Shown piece after piece: positions 44,168 to 50,586 of a DNA stretch of 64,000 nt. Position 1 is the first letter of the stretch, and each line of letters starts with the position of its first letter. The stretch spans positions 62,001-126,000 of the forward strand of contig NZ_JAUKPO010000016.1 of NCBI RefSeq assembly GCF_030503435.1, written 5' to 3'. The position numbers and the translations under genes are program-made. Source of the stretch: Rhodocytophaga aerolata (lineage in GTDB: Bacteria > Bacteroidota > Bacteroidia > Cytophagales > 172606-1). The notes under the pieces are model-generated. The model was not told the origin of the DNA. It was given only the letters and a program-made list of their open reading frames with translations, and made no database searches.

Positions 44168-44620
44168 ATGATACACTTAGTACGAACAGATTCCGCCCAT
44201 CCCGACTTTGTAAGCCTGGTAAAATTACTGGATGCAGACCTTGCGGTTAGGGATGGCGCTGACCATTCATTTTATGCCCAGTACAACACGATAGATAAAA
44301 TTAAGTACGCGGTAGTGGCTTACGAAAATGGGAAAGCCTTAGGCTGTGGAGCTATTAAAGAATTTGCGCCGGATGCCATGGAAGTAAAACGGATGTATGT
44401 CTCGCCGGAAAGCCGCAAAAAAGGCATTGCTTCCAAAGTAGTAGCTGAGCTGGAAAAATGGGCAAAAGAACTATCGTATGCCAGGTGTATGCTGGAAACA
44501 GGGAAAAAGCAGCCCGAAGCCATTGAATTATATAAGAAGAGTGGCTACCAGCAGATTCCGAATTATGGCCAGTATATAGGAATAGAAAACAGCCTTTGCT
44601 TTGAAAAGAAGCTTACCTAA
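44168..44620 (+). CDS. GNAT family N-acetyltransferase
   Basis: A 150-residue single GNAT domain. GCGAIKEFAPDAMEVKRMYV is the beta4-beta5 region, VSPESRKKGIASKVVAELEK is the acetyl-CoA-binding motif A (RxxGIA), and TGKKQPEAIELYKKSGYQQI is motif B. The N-terminal ADLAVRDGADHSFYAQYNTI is a known subgroup signature. It is the third GNAT of the run. Confidence 0.88.
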   Translation: MIHLVRTDSAHPDFVSLVKLLDADLAVRDGADHSFYAQYNTIDKIKYAVVAYENGKALGCGAIKEFAPDAMEVKRMYVSPESRKKGIASKVVAELEKWAKELSYARCMLETGKKQPEAIELYKKSGYQQIPNYGQYIGIENSLCFEKKLT

Positions 44621-44697
44621 CATTGTTGAGTTTATCCACGCATTTTATTTATCTTATCTATCATTTTCTGGCTTCTAGTATCTTACGTTAGTATCGT

Positions 44698-45258
44698 ATG
44701 GGAAAATTTATTGACTTTATCCGGCCTGCCGATCAGGAGTTTATCAGCAGGCAACATATCTTTTTTGTGGCTACCGCGCCACTGAGTGCCGATGGCCATA
44801 TTAATCTGTCACCCAAAGGGCTGGATTGTTTCCGGGTGCTTTCCCAAAGCAAAGTCGCCTACATGGACCTGATCAGCAGTGGCAATGAAACTTCGGCACA
44901 TACCCTGGAAAATGGCCGCATTACTTTCATGTTCTGCTCTTTTGAAGGAGCACCCAATATTCTGCGCTTATACGGAAAAGGAAAAGCTGTATTGCCGGGT
45001 TCAGACGAATGGCAAACTTATGCCCCTCATTTTACTATTTATCCCAGTACCCGGCAGATCATTGTAGCCGATATCCATCTGGTGCAAACTTCCTGCGGAT
45101 TTGGTGTGCCCTTATTTGAATATGAAGGTGAACGGGATATTCATTTTACCTGGGCGGAGAAAAAAGGAGAAGCGGGGCTGGAAGAATACATGCTGGAGAA
45201 AAACTTAAAAAGCCTGGATGGCTTGCCTACCGATTTTGGACTAACCCAGCAACCATAG
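44698..45258 (+). CDS. Pyridoxamine 5'-phosphate oxidase family protein
   Basis: 186 residues with a split-barrel flavin-binding fold. FIRPADQEFISRQHIFFVAT, HINLSPKGLDCFRVLSQSKV, GNETSAHTLENGRITFMFCS and RLYGKGKAVLPGSDEWQ match the PNPOx-like group often annotated as general FMN-binding proteins. It is unlikely to be the vitamin B6 PdxH, because that enzyme's C-terminal motif is absent. It ends 25 bases before the RNA ligase gene. Confidence 0.85.
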   Translation: MGKFIDFIRPADQEFISRQHIFFVATAPLSADGHINLSPKGLDCFRVLSQSKVAYMDLISSGNETSAHTLENGRITFMFCSFEGAPNILRLYGKGKAVLPGSDEWQTYAPHFTIYPSTRQIIVADIHLVQTSCGFGVPLFEYEGERDIHFTWAEKKGEAGLEEYMLEKNLKSLDGLPTDFGLTQQP

Positions 45259-45283
45259 GTATTTCTTATATGTCTTTCTTCAG

Positions 45284-45958
45284 ATGCCAGATCCCCGTTT
45301 CAAATATCCCCGCACTTTTCATTTGCCGTATTCCTTAAAAAAGGGGCACGACGATAAAGTACTGGCAACAGACGATATTTTTCACGGCAAACAAGTAGTA
45401 GTCACCGAAAAATTGGATGGGGAAAATACCACCCTTTACCCCGATTACCTGCATGCCCGTTCTATTAATTCCGACTGGGATGAATCTAAACGCTGGCTCG
45501 ACAGGTTGCGGCTGCACATTGCACAGGATATTCCCACTGGCTGGCGCATCTGTGGAGAAAACTTGTTCTATAAACATACCATTCATTATACATCTCTGGA
45601 AACTTTATTCTATGTGTATTCCATCTGGAATGAGCAGAATGAATGTTTATCCTGGCAAGAAACCCTGGAATGGTGCAAGTTGTGGAACCTAAAACCCATT
45701 CCGGTACTATACGAGGATGTGTATAAAAAAGAGCTGATTCTGCAAGCATTTCAGAACTATGCAAGCCAACGTACCTATCCCGTAGAAGGATTTGTCGTAA
45801 GATTAGCCACAGGCTTTGCTTTTGAGGCTTTTAAAGAATCGGTAGCTAAGTTTGTAAACGACACTTTTCAGATCAACACCACCAAACATTGGAAGTACGA
45901 CGTAAAAGAACTCAACCAACTAAAAAACAACCGCAATGTCTGGGAAATTATTAGCTGA
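45284..45958 (+). CDS. ATP-dependent RNA ligase family protein
   Basis: 224 residues, a minimal nucleotidyltransferase that seals 5'-phosphate and 3'-OH RNA ends. Motif I is EKLDGEN (42-48) with the lysine nucleophile at 43, motif III is around GENLFYK (92-98), and motif IIIa is FYVYSIW (110-116). Motif IV is VEGFVVR (168-174) and motif V is ESVAKFV (186-192, Lys190). It lacks an OB or C-terminal domain, so it resembles the compact Rnl-type ligases. It overlaps the HD-Pnk-like gene by 23 bp. That arrangement makes an end-healing plus sealing pair. Confidence 0.9.
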   Translation: MPDPRFKYPRTFHLPYSLKKGHDDKVLATDDIFHGKQVVVTEKLDGENTTLYPDYLHARSINSDWDESKRWLDRLRLHIAQDIPTGWRICGENLFYKHTIHYTSLETLFYVYSIWNEQNECLSWQETLEWCKLWNLKPIPVLYEDVYKKELILQAFQNYASQRTYPVEGFVVRLATGFAFEAFKESVAKFVNDTFQINTTKHWKYDVKELNQLKNNRNVWEIIS

Positions 45959-47039
45959 CTACCCCATTGTTCAAGATTACCGCAAGCAGTTTGATGCCAT
46001 GAAAGCTACCCGGCAAGACCGCATCCATCATCAGGAGGGCGACGTGTATACGCATACCCAACTCGTGCTGAACGCCCTGCTGAACTTACCGGAATACCGG
46101 GAACTTTCTGCGTTTGAAAAACAGGTTCTGGAGTACACGGCCATCTTTCATGATATTGCGAAGCCAGTAACCTATACTGTACTAGACGACAACCGGATTA
46201 CGCATCCCAGGCATGCTTCTGTAGGAGCCAGCATGGCCAGGCAAATGCTCGATAAAGAAAATTACAAATTTAACTTTATTTCGGCCGTTTATTATACCGT
46301 CTTTTATCATGGCTATCCCTTCTGGTTGCTGGAAAAGGAGAATCCACTGAAGTCGGTCATTACCACCAGTCTGCTTACCTCCAACAAACTGCTGTACATT
46401 TTTGCCAAAGCCGACCTGTTAGGGCGCGTATGCAAAGACCCGGATGATATGCTTTACAAGCTGGAGTTATTTAAAGAGTTCTGCCTGGAAAACCACATTT
46501 ACGACAAACCCAAACAGTTCCACGCTGCCTATGACCGTTTTTACTACTTCAATCTAAACGACAGTTATCCGGATACCCAACTCTTTCATCAGTATGACTA
46601 TACGATCTATATGCTGTCCGGCCTGCCAGCTTCCGGCAAAGACAGTTATATTCATCAACGGTGGGGAGAAGAACTGCCCATAATCTCGTTGGATGATATC
46701 CGGGAAGAACTTGACATTGGGCCTACCGAAAATCAGGGAAGAGTAATTCAGCTGGCCAGAGAAAAAAGCAAAGAATATTGCCGAAGAAAACAATCGTTTA
46801 TCTGGAATGCCACCAATATCACTAAAAATATGCGGGCACAACTCATCCAGACCTGGCTGCCGTATCATCCTAAAATTGATATCATCTTCCTGTTCAAGAA
46901 TATTAACGATGTGCTGCGTGACAACACTGGCCGGGAAAAAGAGTATAAAATCTCCAATGAGAAAATACTGGCTATGCACGAGAAAGTGCAGTTTCCGACC
47001 GTGCTGGAATGCCATACGCTGGAGGTAGTTGCTAATTAA
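45936..47039 (+). CDS. HD phosphoesterase / polynucleotide 5'-kinase fusion (HD-Pnk type)
   Basis: 367 residues in two domains. The N-terminal HD domain has metal-ligand residues in GDVYTHTQLVLN (His40), FHDIAKP (His72-Asp73), ITHPRHASVGA (90-100) and YHGYPFWLLEKEN. The C-terminal P-loop kinase has GLPASGKDS (229-237) and SLDDIRE (251-257), the catalytic Asp/Arg element of T4-Pnk-like kinases, with WNATNI (290-295) and an Arg-rich lid (LRDNTGREKEYKI). This order matches the HD-Pnk end-healing enzyme characterised from Runella slithyformis, which removes 2',3'-cyclic phosphate or 3'-phosphate and phosphorylates 5'-OH. Overlap with the ligase supports a coupled RNA-repair operon. Confidence 0.92.
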   Translation: MSGKLLADYPIVQDYRKQFDAMKATRQDRIHHQEGDVYTHTQLVLNALLNLPEYRELSAFEKQVLEYTAIFHDIAKPVTYTVLDDNRITHPRHASVGASMARQMLDKENYKFNFISAVYYTVFYHGYPFWLLEKENPLKSVITTSLLTSNKLLYIFAKADLLGRVCKDPDDMLYKLELFKEFCLENHIYDKPKQFHAAYDRFYYFNLNDSYPDTQLFHQYDYTIYMLSGLPASGKDSYIHQRWGEELPIISLDDIREELDIGPTENQGRVIQLAREKSKEYCRRKQSFIWNATNITKNMRAQLIQTWLPYHPKIDIIFLFKNINDVLRDNTGREKEYKISNEKILAMHEKVQFPTVLECHTLEVVAN

Positions 47040-47080
47040 TGTTGCAGCACATAGGAATAGCAAATTAAGTTGACTCGAAC

Positions 47081-47782
47081 ATGATATACCCAGGAGATAT
47101 TATATCCTATACAGAAATGTGTCAAGCAGAAGGGTACGCTCTTCAACGGGGGATGAATTTTAAAATAGGAGGCAAAACCAGTGTAATATTAATGTCTTTA
47201 CGTAAGGGAGCTCCCTATGCCGACAGAATCGAAGAGGATGGGAAGGTATTGATTTACGAAGGGCATGATGTACCCAGAAACTTGTCAAGTAACCCAAAGT
47301 TAGTTGATCAACCCAGATACTCACCGCTTGGTAGTTTAACACAGAACGGGAAGTTTTATGAGGCAGCACAGAAGTACAAAGAAGGAAAAGCGGAGCCTGA
47401 ATTAGTAAACGTATATGAGAAAATCAGAGACGGCCTATGGGTGTATAATGGGATATTTGAATTAACAGATGCTTGGCTTGAAAAAGATATCAGTAGAAAT
47501 GTATTTAAATTCAAACTACGGGTTACGCCTCATTCGTTGGATTTTAAAGTTAGAAGGGTTGACGAATTGTTAGATCTGGATCATCATCGGATGATTCCTA
47601 CCTCAGTAAAAGTAGAAGTTTGGAAAAGAGACAATGGAAAGTGTGTAACCTGCGGAAGTACCGATAATTTACATTTCGATCATATCATACCTTTCTCTAA
47701 AGGAGGAACATCGTTAAAAGCTGAAAATATCCAATTGCTCTGTGCCAGGCATAATTTACAAAAACTAGATAAAATCATCTGA
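47081..47782 (+). CDS. SRA-like plus HNH endonuclease (type IV restriction-like)
   Basis: 233 residues. The N-terminal 150 residues resemble an SRA/YDG modified-base-binding domain: SVILMSLRKGAPYADRIEED, KVLIYEGHDVPRN, VYEKIRDGLWVYNGIFELTD and AW...VFKFKLR. The C-terminal HNH nuclease has a zinc site CVTCG (Cys188, Cys191), catalytic HFDHI (198-202) and LLCARHN (Cys221, His224). This domain order is known from modification-dependent type IV enzymes such as the ScoMcrA class, which cut DNA carrying 5-methylcytosine or phage hypermodified bases. The gene is AT-richer than the RNA-repair and vWA genes on either side, so it looks inserted. Confidence 0.8.
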   Translation: MIYPGDIISYTEMCQAEGYALQRGMNFKIGGKTSVILMSLRKGAPYADRIEEDGKVLIYEGHDVPRNLSSNPKLVDQPRYSPLGSLTQNGKFYEAAQKYKEGKAEPELVNVYEKIRDGLWVYNGIFELTDAWLEKDISRNVFKFKLRVTPHSLDFKVRRVDELLDLDHHRMIPTSVKVEVWKRDNGKCVTCGSTDNLHFDHIIPFSKGGTSLKAENIQLLCARHNLQKLDKII

Positions 47783-47853
47783 TTCTATGAAAGCCATCTG
47801 GCTAAAATTGGAATTAGTGGCTACTTTTAAAGCTTGATAGTAATAGAACACAC

Positions 47854-49017
47854 ATGGAATCGGAAGAAACAGTAAAAAGGTGGCGGCTGATACTAGGCGG
47901 GGAAGAGGCAGATGGAACCGGGGTGAGTCTGCAAGGAGTGGAACTGCAAATGGACCAGACCCTGGCCGCTTTATATGATGCAAACGATAAAGAAAAAAGC
48001 CGCGGAAGTTTAGGCGCTTCATCACCCAATGTATCCAGGTGGCTGGGCGACATTCGGACGTATTTCCCTTCATCCGTTGTTAAGGTAATGCAGCAAGATG
48101 CTCTGAAACGGCTGAATCTGCAATCGATGTTGCTTGAGCCTGAGATGTTAGCATCTGTTACGCCTGACATTCACCTGGTAGCCACATTAATGACGCTGAG
48201 CCGGGTTATTCCAGACAAAACCAAAGACACGGCCAGGCAAGTAGTACGGGCGGTGGTAGATGAACTAATGAAAAAGCTCACTCATCCGATGCAGCAGGCC
48301 ATTACCGGCAGCCTCAACAAAGCTACCCGTAACCGCCGGCCCAGGCATAATGAGATTGACTGGAACACGACTATCCGCAAAAACCTGAAGCATTATCAAC
48401 CCCAGTATAAAACTATTATTCCGGAAGTACGCTATGGCTATGGCCGCAAACGAACCTCCTTACGCGACATTGTGCTTTGTCTGGATCAGAGTGGGTCTAT
48501 GGGTACTTCTGTTATTTACTCTGGTATATTTGGCTCTGTCATGGCTTCCATGCCTGCCGTTAACACCAAAATGGTGGTATTCGACACAGCCGTGGTAGAT
48601 TTAACTGAAGAGTTAAAAGATCCGGTTGAGTTGCTGTTTGGAGTACAACTGGGCGGTGGCACAGATATAAACCGGGCTTTAGGGTATTGCCAGGGGCTAA
48701 TTATGCGTCCGGCAGATTCCATTATGGTACTCATTACGGATTTGTATGAGGGAGGAAATCAACAAGAAATGCTGAAGAAAATGGCAGCTATTGTGGCTTC
48801 TGGCGTACAACTGGTAGTATTGTTAGCCCTTAACGATGATGGTACCTCTTCCTATGACCACCAGAATGCTTCCTTCCTTGCTAATCTGGGAGTGCCGGTA
48901 TTTGCCTGTTCCCCAGATAAATTTCCTGACCTGATGGCCTGTGCTATTCAACGGCAAAGCATTGCTCAGTGGGCTTCCACAAACAATATACCTATGGCTA
49001 GCGGAAGTAGCCGATAA
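47854..49017 (+). CDS. vWA domain protein (MIDAS-containing)
   Basis: 387 residues. A helical N-terminal region of about 190 residues has no recognised domain (VELQMDQTLAALYDAN, SPNVSRWLGDIRTYFPSSVV). The C-terminal von Willebrand A domain has the MIDAS DQSGS (211-215), LGGGTDINRALGY and MVLITDLYEGG. This full-length type is usually found with MoxR AAA ATPases, SWIM zinc-finger and DUF5682-like genes. None is present here, so it may have been retained alone or serve the RNA-repair genes upstream. It starts 71 bases after the SRA-HNH gene. Confidence 0.88.
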   Translation: MESEETVKRWRLILGGEEADGTGVSLQGVELQMDQTLAALYDANDKEKSRGSLGASSPNVSRWLGDIRTYFPSSVVKVMQQDALKRLNLQSMLLEPEMLASVTPDIHLVATLMTLSRVIPDKTKDTARQVVRAVVDELMKKLTHPMQQAITGSLNKATRNRRPRHNEIDWNTTIRKNLKHYQPQYKTIIPEVRYGYGRKRTSLRDIVLCLDQSGSMGTSVIYSGIFGSVMASMPAVNTKMVVFDTAVVDLTEELKDPVELLFGVQLGGGTDINRALGYCQGLIMRPADSIMVLITDLYEGGNQQEMLKKMAAIVASGVQLVVLLALNDDGTSSYDHQNASFLANLGVPVFACSPDKFPDLMACAIQRQSIAQWASTNNIPMASGSSR

Positions 49018-49029
49018 ATGTAGGGTGAA

Positions 49030-49061
49030 TTAGAAAATGCGGAAATTTGAAGAATTGATAA
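49030..49061 (+). repeat. Period-8 intergenic repeat, copy 3
   Basis: TTAGAAAA, TGCGGAAA, TTTGAAGA and ATTGATAA in successive octamers just after the vWA stop. The 3' part is shared with the hairpin at 49049-49100. Confidence 0.55.
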
Positions 49062-49100
49062 AAAGTAATGGATTTTCAAATATCTTTTTATCAATTCTTC
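49049..49100 (+). terminator. Hairpin downstream of the vWA gene
   Basis: GAAGAATTGATAAAAAG (49049-49065) and its exact complement (49084-49100) enclose 18 bases. The long AT-rich stem lies 31 bases past the vWA stop and is probably its terminator. Confidence 0.65.
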
Positions 49101-49164
49101 ATTAACTACCTTTGTTGCTCAGTTTATACGAATAAATTGTTTGATAGCTTTAGCTAGCAGCACA

Positions 49165-49180
49165 TTCTCAAATTCTTAAA
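49165..49180 (-). repeat. Period-8 intergenic repeat, short copy
   Basis: TTCTCAAA (49165-49172) and TTCTTAAA (49173-49180), two minus-strand units of the TTTGAAAA-like octamer family just before the truC start. Confidence 0.4.
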
Positions 49181-49193
49181 ATTTATCTCCCTT

Positions 49194-49889
49194 TTGCTCG
49201 AAATTATTTATCAGGACGAACATTTTGTAGCCATCAATAAACCTAATGGGTTACTTGTCCACCGCACACGGATTGCCGAAGAAGTAAAAACCTTTGCCCT
49301 GCAACTGCTCCGCGACCAGATGGGGCAGCGGGTGTATCCTTTGCACCGCTTGGACCGGCCAACGTCTGGCGTATTGCTTTTCGGTTTGCATAAAGAAGCC
49401 GCCCAGTTATTAATGCCAGCGTTCGAAAGCCGGGAAGTAGAAAAAAGTTACCTGGCTATTGTGCGGGGGTATGCTCCGGAAGAAGGAACTATCGATCATC
49501 CATTAAAAGAGGAAACTTACAAGGAACACCAGGCGGCCGTTACGTACTTTAAAAGAATAGCCACCATTGAATTACCGATACATGTAAACCGGTATCCGAC
49601 ATCCAGGTATTCGCTGGTACACGTACAGCCGCTTACCGGCCGGATGCACCAGATCCGTAAACATTTTGCCCATATCCGGCATTACATCGTAGGTGATAAA
49701 AAACATGGCGACTGGCGGCATAACCAGATGTTCCGCGAAACATTAGATAGTCCTGGTATGAAGCTGCATGCCTGGAAGTTGTCTTTTGTTCATCCGTTTT
49801 CGGGTAAGCACACACAGCTTACTGCTCCGCTTCCCCCGCACTTCAAAAACATCTGCAATCAATTTGGCTGGACAGAATTGATCAAGTAG
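49194..49889 (+). CDS. truC: tRNA pseudouridine(65) synthase TruC-like
   Basis: 231 residues of the RluA/RsuA-type pseudouridine synthase family. The catalytic Asp is Asp54 in HRLDRPTSGVLLFG. EIIYQDEHFVAINKPNGLLV is the TruC/RluC-like start, RMHQIRKHFAHIRHYIVGD is motif III, and KHGDWRHNQMF matches the TruC-specific GDtrHGd..hN block. It isomerises a uridine in tRNA. Initiation appears to be at TTG 49194, because no ATG or GTG in frame precedes the conserved start. The short octamer repeat lies just upstream. Confidence 0.88.
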   Translation: MLEIIYQDEHFVAINKPNGLLVHRTRIAEEVKTFALQLLRDQMGQRVYPLHRLDRPTSGVLLFGLHKEAAQLLMPAFESREVEKSYLAIVRGYAPEEGTIDHPLKEETYKEHQAAVTYFKRIATIELPIHVNRYPTSRYSLVHVQPLTGRMHQIRKHFAHIRHYIVGDKKHGDWRHNQMFRETLDSPGMKLHAWKLSFVHPFSGKHTQLTAPLPPHFKNICNQFGWTELIK

Positions 49890-49920
49890 CACCTCACAGG
49901 TTTTAGAAACCTGTGAGGTG
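49890..49920. terminator. Palindromic terminator between truC and doxX
   Basis: CACCTCACAGGTTT / AAACCTGTGAGGTG, a perfect 14-bp stem around TAG. It overlaps the last base region of the truC gene end and serves both convergent genes. The GTTTnnnAAAC centre is shared with the palindromes at 21301 and 26081. Confidence 0.85.
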
Positions 49921-49927
49921 TATGCTA

Positions 49928-49951
49928 TTTTCAAATTGCCAAATTTTCAAA
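49928..49951 (-). repeat. Period-8 intergenic repeat, copy 4 (minus orientation)
   Basis: TTTTCAAA, TTGCCAAA and TTTTCAAA on the + strand, that is TTTGAAAA, TTTGGCAA and TTTGAAAA on the minus strand, immediately before the end of the DoxX gene. Confidence 0.6.
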
Positions 49952-49955
49952 TTAA

Positions 49956-50435
49956 TTAAGCTACTCCTTCAAATTCCCGCTCGTGAATCTTTTTCCTTTG
50001 CAAGGCATTATCTACTGACCAGCGGCCACTGCCGGTTAGGGTAAGGGCTATAGCCATTGCTATGGCTAACAAATGATATTCAAACCCTTCGCCGGCCTGC
50101 TGCCCGGACCAGTTCATAAAAAAGCCATTGGCCAGGTGCGCTTTAACTATTGCTCCCACCATTACCACCCCTATGCTAAAAGCCATAAGCCTGCCAAGGA
50201 AACCTAGTACGAGTGCTATAGCGCCAAAAAATTCAATGATGATCACTAAAAAGGCAATAATCCAGGGTAGCCCGCCTCCGGTAGTTAAGCCTTCCAGGGT
50301 GGCTGAAAAGCCTTTTCCACCAAACCACCCCAGCATTTTCTGGGCACCATGCGGAAACATAACGGCTCCCAATACTACCCGCAAAACGAAGGCGGCCGTG
50401 TCATTGCTGTTCGTACGAATTAATTGTTGAAACAT
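49956..50435 (-). CDS. DoxX family membrane protein
   Basis: 159 residues, four membrane segments. The family signature is visible in FVLRVVLGAVMFPHGAQKML, GGKGFSATLEGLTTGGGLPW, FLVIIIEFFGAIALVLGFLG and HLLAIAMAIALTLTGSGRWS. DoxX-like proteins are associated with redox and thiol stress systems, but many are of unknown function. It is a single gene. Confidence 0.9.
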   Translation of the reverse strand: MFQQLIRTNSNDTAAFVLRVVLGAVMFPHGAQKMLGWFGGKGFSATLEGLTTGGGLPWIIAFLVIIIEFFGAIALVLGFLGRLMAFSIGVVMVGAIVKAHLANGFFMNWSGQQAGEGFEYHLLAIAMAIALTLTGSGRWSVDNALQRKKIHEREFEGVA

Positions 50436-50517
50436 AGCTGATTGTTTAGGTTGATTTAGATTAATAACTGAAGGTCTTTAAAGTGTTGCCATAGGAACAG
50501 ATTCTTTGTTATATAGA

Positions 50518-50546
50518 AAGAAGCAGGCCTATGTAGCCTGCTTCTT
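50518..50546 (-). terminator. Terminator downstream of the DUF2723 gene
   Basis: AAGAAGCAGGC / GCCTGCTTCTT, a perfect 11-bp stem around CTATGTA, 41 bases past the stop of the minus-strand gene. Confidence 0.8.
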
Positions 50547-50586
50547 GATTTGTACTGTTTTTTGCAAAATAAGTTAAGATACTTTA

